NCBI GenBank assembly: GCA_019454045.1
Contig: SKCR01034767.1
Span: 88,122-152,121, forward strand
DNA length: 64,000 bases
DNA from: Zanthoxylum bungeanum
Lineage: Eukaryota > Streptophyta > Magnoliopsida > Sapindales > Rutaceae
Direction of reading: 5' to 3'
In this document: piece after piece, positions 11,301 to 22,899 of the stretch
Numbering within the stretch: the stretch's first letter is position 1
Layout: each line of letters opens with the position of its first letter
The notes under the pieces: model-generated
What the model was told of the DNA's origin: nothing
Database searches by the model: none
The model's input: only the letters and a program-made list of their open reading frames with translations
Translations under genes and position numbers: made by a program

Positions 11301-11967
11301 GCGGGATACGTTGGTCATGCTACCTGCATAAATAACATGCAAATTAATAAACAAACAATTAACACAATAAAATAAAGCTCAAGTAAAGAAAATAAAAATA
11401 AAAATAAACAAATACAAATACAAATACAAATGCAAGGGTTACCTCCCCGTTAGTGCTAAATTTAACATTTTCAGCTAGACGCAACCACTCAAATGATCAT
11501 GGTGGCTTCAATGTAATGGACCAGGTAATCCCTTTTAGTTTCTTCTTTGGTATCCACTAGTTGTTGTGGCATGAAAAAGGTAGCTCGGTGGGCTGTGGAA
11601 ATGTAACTAGGGATGGTCCATCAGAATCTATTGATAGTTGAAATTTTGGACTGCATATGTGACAAAATTGACTTGACCACTTTTTGTGCTTTCTACGAAT
11701 CATCTTCAAGTGAGAGCTAACTCTTTATTTCCTCTTTTCGTGGTGTTTTGGGAATGGCTGCAGTTTTAGCTGTGGATGATATTCTTTTATGTACTGTTGC
11801 ACTATGCTCGAAGATTTCTGAAATACTGATTCACCATACGTGTTTGCAACTCTTTGTTATACAGTATCTACCATGTGACATTATGCATCACCTTGAGGAC
11901 TCGGTATAGCTTTGAAAACAATAAAGGTGACTTCTTCACCTTGAACTCTTATTTTCAATTCACCTTT
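11301..11967 (-). other. G2 junction region where RT-integrase is missing
   Basis: Near 11440-11480 the minus strand reads GGGGAGGTAACCC preceded by a TTAAATTTAGCACT-like string. That resembles the sequence normally found downstream of integrase in Athila elements. It lies only about 500 bp from protease, so RT, RNase H and integrase are deleted. The remaining 500 bp has no feature I can name. Confidence 0.45.
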
Positions 11968-12180
11968 CTACACATCAATGATCGCTCTACCTATTGACAA
12001 GAAAGGTCTTCCAAGGATGATCAGGACGTCATGGTTATCCTCCATATCAAGGACAAGGAATTCAGGAGGAAAATAAAAATTTTCCACCTTAACCAATACA
12101 TCTTCGACTATTCCTCGTGGGTAAGTGATAGATCTATCTGCTAGCTGCAATGTGACTGTGGTTGGATCTGCGTCACCTAT
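11968..12180 (-). pseudogene. protease fragment of G2
   Basis: The minus strand encodes the C-terminal half of an Athila protease: LADRSITYPRGIVEDVLVKV, then an FYFPPEFLVLDM segment and LGRPFLSIGRAII. It matches the G1 protease at about 1810-2020. The catalytic DLGAS part is not clearly readable upstream. It would have processed the polyprotein; here only 60 codons remain open. Confidence 0.75.
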
Positions 12181-12199
12181 GATGAAGCTGCATGATCCT

Positions 12200-13709
12200 T
12201 TAGCTTTGGTGGAAGCTTCTTCTGTATGATAGTATTACACTCTTATGGGAGTGCTACTGTTTCAAAATATGCCAGCTTCCTCTTCTTGGACATCATCTTC
12301 TTCATAAAACTTCACATTGTTAAACTTCTGTTCTAATACATATGCGAATGGGATATTGATATGGATCTTCTTAAAGATGTTAAGAAATTTGGAAAACTAA
12401 GCATCCAACTTCTTCTTTTAAAAACATTGAGGGTATGGAAAATGTGTCTTCGTGGTGGGTGGTGGCTTATATGGAGGAAGTACTTCATTGTTCTCTTCTT
12501 TCATCACCGTTTCTTCTTGAATTGATTCTTCTTTGCCTTGACTGCCTTGGTTCGGAGAGGTATCTTTAGTCTCTTTTTTTGCTCATGAGGGTTATGGTTT
12601 GGCACTGCTCTTTGGGGTTGACTCCAATATTACTAGGAAACACCCATTTTCTGTTGATTACCCATAGAAGAAGTAATCTACCTAATCTGTACTTCTAAGG
12701 ACTTCATCGTTGCCCCTATATTGCACATATGTGTTTCAATATTATTCAGCCTCGACTCATTCTTCTCAAACCTCTCTAAAGTTTTGGCAACAAACGCACT
12801 GATGAGGTCTTTTAATGATGGTTTTTGCTCAGCTCTTTGATTTTTGAAGCCAGAAAGAGGTTGTTAGATATTCTCTGTGTTAGCATATGAAAAGTTCGGA
12901 TGATAATATTTAGGATATGATTCCCTCTGTAGTTGTTGAGTTCCGATTGTTCACATATTGGACTTGCTCATATCCTCTGTCAGGTAAGATCATTCTATTT
13001 TCAGCAGCAACTTCAATAGATAGTTGGCCATGTTGATTGGTCAATGCTGCTAGATGAGTCGTGATGCATGTCACTTGAGCTGTAGGTGCAATAATAAGAT
13101 CCACCTCATATATACCAGCCACCTGAAGCATACTAGTGCGTTCACTTGGCCATTGGAAATTATTAATTGCCATCTCCTCCAGTAGAGCATACGCATCTTC
13201 AGAAGATTTCTTGAATGAGGTTTCTTCAGTAGCTGCATCGACCATGGTTCTATTAGGACCATTCAACCCATTGTAGAAATACTAAATTTGAACCCAGTAT
13301 TTGAAATTATGTTGTGGGCATCTCTTGAGTAGATTTTTTTAGCGCTCTCATACCTCGTATAGATTCTCAGTCTCCGACTGCTTAAATATGCTTATTTCTG
13401 TTCTCATTAGGCTGATTTAACTGGTGGAAAGAACCTTGCATGAAATGTTATAGCCATATCCTGCCATTTCATGATGCTCCCCGTCAGAATGGATTACACC
13501 CAATTTCTCGCTTTGTGTCCCTTAAAGAGAATGAGAATAAACGTAGCCTGGTTCTTTTGCACCATGTTGACCAATGAAGGTTTAAGCTCAAAGTTATTAG
13601 CATTGATTAGTGGGTGCGCAATCCCAGAATAGTTATCGTCTATGACCGACTTAAAGTGATCTCGGGTTACAACATAGCGTGGATTATTCTCTCTGTTTTT
13701 AGCCGCCAT
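12200..13709 (-). pseudogene. gag: gag pseudogene of G2
   Basis: On the minus strand the gag start region is open at 13709-13494 (NNFELKPSLVNMVQ). The central part is open at 13266-12910 (RTMVDAATEE, AYALLEEMAINNFQW, AGIYEVD). The C-terminal spacer is recognisable from 12900 to 12560 through short matches around NYRGN, ETHMCNIGATMKSLEVQI and PKEQC. All are typical of Athila gag, including the VDAA and LIEEMA-like motifs. Frames break several times. No zinc knuckle was found, and the G2 gag differs enough from G1 gag to be a separate subfamily. Confidence 0.8.
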
Positions 13710-13872
13710 TGCTTTTTTTCAAGTGTCTTTTCTTTCCTTAGTGTCCTCGCTGTTCTTTCTATTTCTGGATCAAACAAAAACGATTCAAGATTTTTCGATC
13801 TTCGCATTCACTGAAGCACAAAAAGCAAAGAAAAAGTACCCAAGAAATGAAAAAATAATAAAAAAATAAAAA
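13710..13872. other. residual leader between G2 gag and its truncated 5' LTR
   Basis: An A-rich stretch with no primer binding site. The LTR resumes at about 13873 in the middle of its sequence, so about 570 bp of LTR end plus the primer site have been deleted here. Confidence 0.5.
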
Positions 13873-14555
13873 AAAATTGGCAATCAATATATAGGTTCAA
13901 TCATTGGCTACATTATCCTCTAGAATAATGGAGTTAGTTCATGACTAAAGATAATAATAATGAAAATAATGTCATGAACATATTAGAAATCATTAAAGTT
14001 TGAAGAAAGAAACTAGATGATAAAATCCGAATCGAATTCCTTCGCCTTTGGACGTCACCATCTTCATCTCCTATTGTCGTTCTTCAATCTTCCTCCTTGG
14101 ATCTCCCTAAAATATGTGTTTAGATTCTTTTTATTATCTATTAGCCTCCCTTTTAGGGTTTATGACGAGCTTATGTATTTATAGGGAAGTCTTAAGTCAT
14201 TATGCATGTAAAACCCTGATTTTTTAAGAGTCGACCGCAGCGTCGCAACACCGAAAAGTGGCGTTACGACACTTAATCTGCAGGTAATTACTATGGATGA
14301 AAGCTGAAGGGGCGTCTAGCGTCTCGACACTAGACATAAATTTTTATTTGCTGTTTTTTACATTCTAGCCTTTCCCGAGTAATCCCAATTCATCAATAAG
14401 GTCCCAAAACACGTATAATTGCTCCAAGATCCATGTCCTAATGTTTCCTACAAATAAAACATAAACGAAACTACAAAATACATTAAATGATACGAAATCT
14501 AACATAATACTAAGCTAAGAATGCAGGAATAAATGGGTATAAACCGCACTTATCA
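13873..14555 (-). repeat. 5' LTR of G2, truncated
   Basis: Aligns with 9493-10191, sharing strings such as GGAGTTAGTTCATGACTAAA and a TATA box (CTATAAATAC, about 14174-14183, minus). It starts TTGATAAGTGCGG (minus). Many CpG positions in the dyad region differ from the other LTR in the direction expected of methylation decay. Confidence 0.8.
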
Positions 14556-14560
14556 ATAAT

Positions 14561-15238
14561 GGATCGCAAACATGTTTAATTATTATTTATATATTTTTAT
14601 TCTTTTGGGAGTGTTATTAATTATTTATTATTCTATGTGCTTGAACGCATATTTTATTTGTTTGGTCAACAATAGAATAATCTTGGTAAATCGTTAAGAA
14701 CTCGACAGATGGAATTTGGGTTAGCCGTGATAATAATAGCGTGTGATATTATTCGTTGAATAGATTTCCTTGTAGGATAGACATATACCTAAAGGGCATA
14801 AGTAGCCAAGATTAGAACCTAGCCTTAATGAATTTAGTTTAATTTAATTAATATTGACATATTATTAATTAATTATTCTGAATATATTTATATGATAATC
14901 GAAAGACGCTAGCGAATAATTTAGTGTTCTAGGTTAATAATTAGTAACGACAACCTAACTAAATGAAAAATGTCTGGGCACATTGCATGCATACTTAAGT
15001 GAAGTTGCAACCCTAGGTTTTTCAATCTATAAGGTTTTCAAAGTCTGTTATTTGCGCTTTATTTAATTTCAATTAAATTTGATAAATCAAAAATACTTCT
15101 CAATAATTTAGTTTAAATTAAGTAAGTTAGTCTTAGTATTAATAAGAGAGATATTAATTTTCTTTGGGGTTGACATTCGACTAACAGTCATTATATTACT
15201 TGAGCGATATGTGCACTTGCGTGCGGTATAAAATCACA
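14561..15238 (+). repeat. 5' LTR of G3, second part
   Basis: Continues the LTR interrupted at 8925. It ends with GTGCACTTGCGTGCGGTATAA and then AATCACA, a common end of Athila-type LTRs. AT-rich, no coding potential. Confidence 0.65.
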
Positions 15239-15239
15239 A

Positions 15240-15255
15240 TAAATTTTTTAGCGCC
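15240..15255 (+). other. primer binding site of G3 (split)
   Basis: AATTTTTTAGCGCC resembles the start of the Athila primer site TGGCGCCGTTGCC, complementary to a tRNA 3' end. The continuation GTCGCC appears at 17293, on the far side of S1. Its presence shows that the LTR to the left is a 5' LTR and not the 3' LTR of G1. Confidence 0.5.
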
Positions 15256-17292
15256 TGTAGGACACAGAAATCGGTGACGCTCTTCCAGGTTCGTGGCCCG
15301 ATCGTGAGTACGGAGTAGCCCGTGGGGACTAAACCGGAGAATACTGGAGTTGCCACCCAGCGTGAACTGGGAAATAATTTAAGGCTTCACTCACCCCTCG
15401 AAAGGGAAGACCTCAAACCGTTGGGTTCGGAATGGTCCCTTACTTATGCCATTTGTAATGAATGGATTCCTGCAATAATATAACAAAGTCTACACAACAT
15501 ACATACGCAAGAATAACCAATATCTAAGTTTGCATGTATAAAAGTAAATCGACATAACGACAAGCACACAATTTCATGAACATATTAAATTGATAAATGC
15601 GGAAACATAAATAAATAAATATTAATCATCTAAACATAAACATTAAAGAGATACAATTAAGTTCCTAATGTGAAAGAAAAAACTAAATCATGCATGGAAA
15701 TAAACGTGCTATCTCTAACGAACCATGGATAAAAATAAGATGAGATGAAACGAAATATGTACGTTTTTCAAGTGGTACGTGGAATTATATCCCAAGTACA
15801 GATCGCACTACCGTCCATTCGAATTCGGCTACAGAATTTACGTTTAGGTTTCCATCCGATATACCACGAGAGATAGCACAAAAATATCCATCCAACAATA
15901 ACATACATGAACCAACAATACACATGCAAAGAAATACTAATAAATATTTAAAAAGATGAACGAGAATAAATAAAAGGATGCCATCAGGTCTTACCTTTTA
16001 AGTCACCTCTTGGAAGTACGTTACACAGTTGTCGGAAGGGTTAATGCTCCATAACTCCTCCGATTCACTGGTTCAATGTTTTGCTTCATCGCCTCACTAT
16101 TTTGGGCTGCTGTTTCCTCTGTTTTTGCTACTGTTTTCTAGTCATTGTTTTTGCTTACTGTTTACGGTGTTTAGGGCATTTTTGGGTGACAGTTTTTTAC
16201 GGTTTAGGGGCTGTTGTTATTGTAATATTTTACGATAATGTATGGGTTTTTTAGGGGACTGTTTCTGTGGTTTTGGAGGGTGCAATTTGCGGTTTTGGGA
16301 TGCAGTTTGGTGGATTGTTTTGCGGTTTTGGAGGGCAGTTCAGAGGCTATTCGTGCGGTATTGCAAGGTAATTTTTTGGGGGATGTTTTGTGCAGTTTGA
16401 AGGGGCTATTTTGGCGTGAATGAGGACTGTTTTTTGGTTGCAGTTATGTTGGGAAGGAGAGGAGGGAGAGAGTGGAAGCTAGGCGAGAAAGATGGATGTA
16501 TTAGGGTTTGCACCATGTGAGAGAGAGAGGGCTGCGAAGGGTTCTGTTTGTTTGTGTCTGTGGAGGGGCCTTTGTCTTGATGAGTTGTTTGGTTGTGATG
16601 AATGGGAGTATGTGATGGTACCATTGCGTGAAGGGGATGCTGGGTGTGTCGGCTAGTGGGGTGTTGCATGAATGGATGTTGGATGAGTGTCGTGAGTGAG
16701 TGGCTGTTGTGTATGGCTGGAGCGTGTGTAAGGTGACAAGTTGTTGTGTCTGTGTTTGCGAGTGAGTGAGTGGTCTGTGGGCGTTATTTGTCTAATGAGG
16801 GTGGTTTGAAGGTTTGGTTTGTGCTCCTTTTTATAAGAAAGGGTTATGGTTTTTCTCGTACGGGAATGAAAGAAATCTTGCAATTATGGGGGATATCTTT
16901 CAATTAGTGTGTTATAAGGAAAAGATATATTGAATTAGGAAGGTGATTTGTTTTAGTTTAGGAAAGGGATTTATGGGATTTGATTTGATTTACTTTAATT
17001 TGAGGAGGTGTTTTGGTTGGATTTCAACATGTGTTTAATGTGTTTGAATATTTTTGGAGGGGATTTTATGGGCTTGGGCGTGTGGGCTTGGATGTGAGGC
17101 TTGGTATGGGTTGCGGGGTTTTTGGGCTGAGGATAAATTTTAAAATAGAGGTCAAACGAGCGAACCCGAGGCTAAGCAAAAGAATTGAGTCCAACAAGGT
17201 ATTGATTTCTGAATTGTCCCTTCCGACGTCTGTTTCCCATGACTTCCCCAACTTATCATGTAGTGCCACTATACAAAAATTCAGTGCCTATA
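15256..17292 (-). mobile_element. LTR-like solo element S1
   Basis: Shares ends and interior with S2 and S3: on the plus strand it starts TGTAGGACACAGAAA and ends GTGCCTATA. Strings near the start (GAGTACGGAGTAGCCCG, GACCTCAAACCGTTGGGTTC) are common to all three. A TATA box on the minus strand (TTATAAAAAG, about 16828-16838) sets the orientation. At 2.0 kb it lacks the 178-bp tandem repeats of S2 and S3. No perfect target duplication is seen. It has TG..CA-type ends, no primer site or coding domain, so a solo LTR of a long-LTR family (possibly Tat/Ogre-like) is the best guess. Confidence 0.7.
15772..15867 (-). other. 96-bp inverted-end module, copy 1 (S1)
   Basis: Starts GTGGTACGTGG and ends ATATACCAC on the plus strand. 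The ends are complementary, and TGGAA/TTCCA and CCCA/TGGG inside could extend a stem. It lies about 960 bp downstream of the S1 TATA box in transcript sense. Confidence 0.75.
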
Positions 17293-17319
17293 GTCGCCCC
17301 CAGTTTGATGGGACTTGTA
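17293..17319 (+). other. scrap of G3 leader between S1 and B1
   Basis: Begins GTCGCC, which could continue the G3 primer site, and ends TTGTA (17315-17319), the left copy of the B1 target duplication. Confidence 0.45.
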
Positions 17320-19612
17320 TGTTGGGAACGCTTTCCTCACACAGCGGAAGCGATTAGGCACACAGATCGGACTTGAAGTTTTTTTCTGCTTTCCCCTTCA
17401 TTTGCCCGAATGTAACCAGTGGGTAAACTGAAATTTTGCTTCTGTTTCGGACAAGATTTTAGCCCTGGAATACCCCCGAAACAGTCCCCGAACAGCCTCC
17501 CAAACTGCAGTGAAATAGCGGACTGTTTTGGACTCGTTACACACCCGAACTGCACCCAAACCAACCCCTGACTTGCGTGACCTGCTGTGATGATATAGGT
17601 CTAATTTTTTCACTCAAAAAAAGTCCCAACTCAGCCCCAAAATGTCCCCAAGGTATTTCCCAAAATCCAGAATTAAAACGAAACAAATCGAGTCCTAAAA
17701 ACCCCTTACAACAAGCAGCAATGAGGCTAGTTACCCCTCACTACCGTGGATCAATAAGAAAGAGAAGATGAATATGATTCAACACCACGAGGTCTTCCGT
17801 GCTATGTCTCGCAACCAACGGAAACAAGTGTGGGCTTGACTCACAAAATATCCCTAAACTATTTAGAGATTTTGTCATACAAAATATTTATTTTTCTTCT
17901 TTATTCTTAAATGGAGATACTCAACTTTTGAGAGAATGTTAAAGATGAAGAGGGTGGCAAGGGTTGTAAGAATGAGAGAGAGACAAAAGAAAATCAAAAT
18001 TTCTTTTTATATTTAGGTTAATTGTTTTCAAAAACAAAACAACCAATCCCCTCCCCTTTAGTGCAATAATCGGCCAAGGTAGGGAGTCAATATTAATTTT
18101 TGTAACATCAATCAAGTATTGAATGACAAAAATAATTACAAATATAACTATGTAATTTGCCTTTTCAAATTTTGATAACTTCCAAAGCCATCAAAACTTT
18201 CCTTTAATTCCTTGACAAAATCGGCAATGGCATAATTCTTTTCATTAATTTTGTAACAATTATATTAACTTTCCATAAAGAAAATATATGTTACAAAATT
18301 GAATATTTGACATCCAATTAAATGGTGTAACTTCCAAAATAAAGCCAATTTCCAAAACCTTTTAATTTAGAAATTACAACTTTAGCTTTCATTAAATTAT
18401 ATCATATATAATTTAATTATTAACAGTAAATAATTATCATATAATCATTTATTATATTAATCATATATTAACTTTTAATATATAGTTCCAAGTGTGACTT
18501 AATTAATATTATTAATCATATTAATAATATTTATTCTTTTGTAAGTATATAATTGGACTATCCAATTATACTAAATCCGCTATAGTATATCGAGCTAGCA
18601 CGGGGACCAAATGGACCTAGGGCTCCGAGCTCCAATAATCTCGAAATATTAATTAAGCTCTTAATTAAATATTCCGAATTATTAACTCCGGCTTATTCCG
18701 CTAAAACCCGAAGTTGCACTTTTGTTGCCGCAGATGTAATATTAAGTTGAACTAAGTCGGTGTCCATCGATATAGTCATTACATTCAAATTGACCCTTCA
18801 CGAGTATCTCGTAATTAAAGCCGGGTCATAATATCCGTTATACCCCTATAATTATTTTTTTTACCTTAAGTACCATTGATTCTCTAATGAATGATTTATT
18901 AATAACTATTATGAATATTAATCTTTCTATTCGTAATAGAAAGACTTGAGCGCTCAAATCGTTCAAGTACCAAATCAACCCTTAAGAAAGATACTCATCT
19001 ACTTCTTGCAAGAAGGAGTGAACTCCTTGTCTATGTAAAAGGTTCCTAGCTACAAAACAAACTGTGCCCCCAAAGTACGTAGCTATTGGTCGGGACTGCT
19101 ACACCAACCTCACCTTTGTAAATCAAAGGACATAGTCTGCTAAATAGGAGTTCGTTGTACACTCAGGATTAAGATCAATCCATATATGAACATCTAATAG
19201 ATTGAAATGACTTTCTTAGCTTAAGGGATATTATAAGAATGTCATTTCCATATGGGTCCAGTCCTATATGATCGCATCATATAAGGTGCCTCCATTCTCA
19301 TGTCTCTACATGGACGATCCAGATCAAGATCGCCATACAAATATAGAATGAACCGCAGCTATAGATAAACCACAAACAAAGTATCTGCTTTGTTTGCTCT
19401 CTATGGACTATTTAAGATTACTATTTTCATACTTAAATCCTCTTGTGTATGACACTCATACACTAAGTATGAAAGTACATAAGTAATCTAGGGTATTTAA
19501 GATGATATATAATATGCAAAAATTAAACAAACAATTTTGATAAATGAATAATGCATCGTTTTATTTCAAAACATATAAAACCATTTACATCACATGTAGC
19601 TCTAGGGCATAC
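17320..19612 (-). repeat. 3' LTR of B1
   Basis: Minus-strand LTR ending GGAAAGCGTTCCCAACA at 17320. A TATA box is at about 18003-18010 (minus). Its start is missing: after the string ATGCCCTAGAGC (rc of GCTCTAGGGCAT, to 19612) the sequence runs into gag instead of the expected TGTTGGAATGT. It pairs with 32834-35120. Confidence 0.85.
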
Positions 19613-20067
19613 GCTCTTCAATACGAGCTCCATGGGTTTCAGCAGTGTTGAGATAGGTCATCATCCTCAAGACGTGCTCTCGGACTGATGTTCCATCCTT
19701 CATCTTAGCAGTCATCACTGAGACCATGGCCTCATAGCGTTGACGCTCCGAAGGCTGCCTAAACATGCCCTGCAATGACTCCATCATCTGAGATGCTCGA
19801 GCCATAAGTTCATGCTTTGCAGCAAGAACCTCAGATATCCCTGCTAGCAAGTAGCAGCGGGCTTTCTCATTTGCTGTGACCCATTTCTGGTAGGTATCGC
19901 ACACAGCGTGGCCAGTATTTCTAGCCGGCTCGGGAGGACGTTCCTCCGTCAGGACAAACTTTAGGTTTTCACAGACCGGGATAGCGTTCATGTTACTTTT
20001 CCACTTAACATAGTTTTTCTCCGGTTAATTTATCGTTTGAGAGTATGGAAATAATTGGAGAAACCAT
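19602..20067 (-). pseudogene. gag: truncated copia gag of B1 fused to the LTR
   Basis: The family start codon is the minus-strand ATG at 20067-20065 (MVSPIIS). An extra A in an A-run near 20016-20022 shifts frame, after which a 129-codon frame (19991-19602) reads LKFVLTEERPPEPARN, CYLLAGISEVL, MESLQGMF and MKDGTSVREHVLRMM. These are hallmarks of the copia gag (UBN2-type) N-terminal domain. The protein stops after HGARIEER; its last codons and the stop come from LTR sequence. No zinc knuckle remains. It could still encode a short gag fragment, but there is no sign it is used. Confidence 0.85.
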
Positions 20068-20301
20068 GGATGAAAAATAAAATAAACATGCATTTAACAT
20101 TCATTCATCGCATATTAAAATCATCATATAATTTTGGCATAAAATTAAACATGATGCATGAACCATGAATAATGAATTAGAAACCTAAGAGAATTACTAT
20201 GCCACGGAAATCTATCATCCCACAAGTAAGTACCGCCGTAGGGTAGGTCAAGTACTCGCATGATAGATCGAGACAATCTTAGTCAATTTAATATATATGG
20301 G
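19992..20301 (-). other. gag-proximal leader of B1, left of the B2 insertion
   Basis: Matches 23786-24096 of the B3 leader nearly base for base, including GCCGTAGGGTAGGTCA at 20235-20250. It ends ATGGG (20297-20301), the probable left target duplication of B2. Confidence 0.75.
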
Positions 20302-22604
20302 CTTTGGAATGTATGCCCTAAAGCTACATGTGATGTAAACGGTTTTATATGTTTTGAAATAAAATGATGCATTATTCATTCATCAAATTGTTTGTTTAAT
20401 TTTGCATATTAAATATCTTCTTAAATACCCTAGATTACTTATGTACCTTCAGACTTAGTGTATGAGTGTCATATACAAGAGGATTAAGTCTAAATTTAGT
20501 AATCTTAAATAGTCCATAGATAGCAAACAAAGCGGGTACTTTGCTTGTGGTTTATCTATAGTTGCGGTCCATTCTATATTTGTATGACGATCTTGATCCG
20601 GATCACCCATGTAGAGACATGAGAATGGATGCACCTTGTATGCTGCAATCATATAGGACTGGACCTAGATGGAAATGACATTCTTATAATATCCGTTAAG
20701 CTAAGAAAGTCATTTCAATATACTAGATGGTCATATATGGATTGATCTTAATCCTGAGTGTACTACGAACTTCTGCATGGCAGGCTGTGTCCTTTGATTT
20801 ACAAAGATGAGGTTGGTGTAGCAGTCCCGACCAATAGCTACGTATTTTGGGGGCACAATTTATTTTGTAGTTGGGAACATTTTACATGGATATGGAGTTC
20901 ACTCCTTCTTGCGAGAAGTAGATGAGTATCTTTCTTAAGGGTTGATTCAGTACTTGAAAGGTTTGAGCGCCCAAGTCTTTCTATTACAAATATAAAGATT
21001 AATATTCATAGTAGTTATGAATAAATCGTTCATTAGAGAATCAATGGTACTTAAGGTAAAAATAATTAGAGGGGTATAACAGATATTTTGACCCAGCTCT
21101 AATTACAAGATACTCATGAAGGGTCAATTCGTATGTAATGACTATATCGGTGGACACCGACTTAGTTTGGCTTAATATTTCATCTGCGGCAACGAGAGTG
21201 CAACTTCGGGTTTTTTAGTGGAATAACCCGGAGTTAATAATTTGGAATATTTAATTAAGAGCTTAATTAATATTTCGAGATTATTGGAGCTCGGAACCGT
21301 AGGTCCATTTGGTCCCCGTGCTAGCTTGATATACTATAGCAGAGTTAATATAATTGGATAGTCCAATATATACTCACAAAAGAATAAATATTATTAATAT
21401 GATTATAATATTAATTTTGTCACACTTGAAACTTTATATTAAAAGTTAATATAAATTTTATTAATATATGATATTTAAACACTTGTTATTTAATTATATT
21501 AGATATAATTAAATAGAAGGTTAAATTAGTAATTTCCAAATTTTGGGTTTTGGAAACCTTTGAACTTAATTTGGAAGTTACATATATTTTAATAGTATTT
21601 AACTTTTTTATTTTATAACATATATTCCATTATGGTGATTGATATATTGATGTTACAAAAAATTTATTATTTTCCTTATGGTGGCCGATTTTCACAAGCA
21701 TAAAGGGAATGGATTTGTTTTATTTTGGAAATAAATATTCCATGGCATTAATTTGGAAATTATGATTTTCAAATGGTTAATTGCTTATTTAATTTTGTAA
21801 CATCTTTTTCAATAATGGTAATTGAATATTGATGTTTAAAAAATTAAATCCCTTTTTCCTTGCTTGGCCGAAAATTGAGAGGGGGGGAGGCTAAGGATTT
21901 TTTGTTTTTGTTTTTGGAAACAAAAAAACCTAAGTATAAAAAGAAAAATATGATTTTTCTTTAGCTCTCTCTCTCATTCTAGCAACCCTAGGCATCTTCT
22001 TCCTCTTCTATATTCTCTAAAAAGTTGAGAAACACCATTGAAGAACAAGAAGAAGAAAAATAAAATCAAGAGTGTGTTGAATCTCTAAATCGTTTAGGGA
22101 TTTGTTTATGAGTGTAGCCCACACTACTCTCCGTTGGTAACGAGACATAGCACGGAAGACTTTGTGGTGACGAACAAATCATCCTCTTCCTATATTCTTG
22201 AAGGTCACGGTAGTGGGGTATTATTTCACCTCATTGCCGCACCTTGGTCTCTATTTTAGGTTAGGAAACACTTTTGGGGTATTTTGGGGCTGATTTGAGA
22301 TTGGTTTTTGGAGTGAAAAATCAGACCTTAAACACTCTAGCAGTTCACGCAAATAATGGACTGATTTGTGTGCAGTTCGGTTGTGTAACGAGAGCAAAAC
22401 AGTCAATAATTCACTGCATTTCGGGGGGCTGTTCGAGGAAAGTTTCGGGGGAATTCCGGGGCTGAAATCTTGTCCAAAACAGAAGCAAAATCTCAATATA
22501 CCCACTGGTTACATTCGGACAAAGGAATGGCAAAGCAGAAAAAATTTTCAAGGTCGATCCGTGTGCCTAATCGCTTCCGCTGCGAGAGGAAAGCGTTTCC
22601 GACA
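20302..22604 (+). repeat. 5' LTR of B2
   Basis: Starts CTTTGGAATGTATGCCC (TG mutated) and ends AAGCGTTTCCGACA. A TATA box (TATAAAAAG, about 21938-21948) precedes a CT-rich start region. Length 2.3 kb matches the other B LTRs. Confidence 0.85.
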
Positions 22605-22620
22605 ATTGGAATCAAAAGCG
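22605..22620 (+). other. primer binding site of B2
   Basis: ATTGGAATCAAAAGCG directly follows the LTR and is a mutated form of the copia site TTGGTATCAGAGC, complementary to initiator tRNA-Met. Confidence 0.75.
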
Positions 22621-22899
22621 AGGTTGAAAAGTGTTCTTAACCCTTCACTTTTTCATTTAAAGTTTCTATTTTTAATATATTTATATGAGTTATAAATATG
22701 ATATGCATGTTTAGATGAGTGGGCACATTGTGATATTCATATGATGAATGTTTTTATTATTTCATGTGATGAATGAATTTTGCATTGGTCGTAAATTTTT
22801 TCGGCTCTTATTTTTGTAGTTGGTTTTGTTTTTTGGGTTGTAAGGCCGTAAGACCATTGTTTACATTTGTTGTAATTTTATTTTTCATTGTAAAATGAA
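22621..22899 (+). other. leader remnant of B2
   Basis: Matches the reverse complement of 25260-25534 (B3 leader), for example the GTAAGGCCGTAAGACCATTG-type segment near 22840, then diverges near 22900. No coding potential. Confidence 0.7.

Larger units (their letters stand above)
8926..14555 (-). mobile_element. Athila-type deletion derivative G2
   Basis: On the minus strand the order is 5' LTR (13873-14555, lacking its 3' part and the primer site), gag, protease, post-integrase marker, conserved non-coding block, polypurine tract and 3' LTR (8926-10191). RT, RNase H and integrase are absent. Flanks read GTAAT (8921-8925) and ATAAT (14556-14560), a 5-bp target duplication with one change. 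It sits in the G3 LTR. The two LTR copies differ at many positions, so insertion is old. Confidence 0.8.

Noticed and set aside
15772..15867. The 96-bp module as a MITE
   Set aside because: Not fully excluded, but no target duplication is seen at its edges, orientation is constant relative to host transcription, and position in the leader is constant.
16029..17357. Several open frames of 60-115 codons in and beside S1
   Set aside because: Low-complexity translations of S-element sequence; not conserved as frames in S2 or S3.
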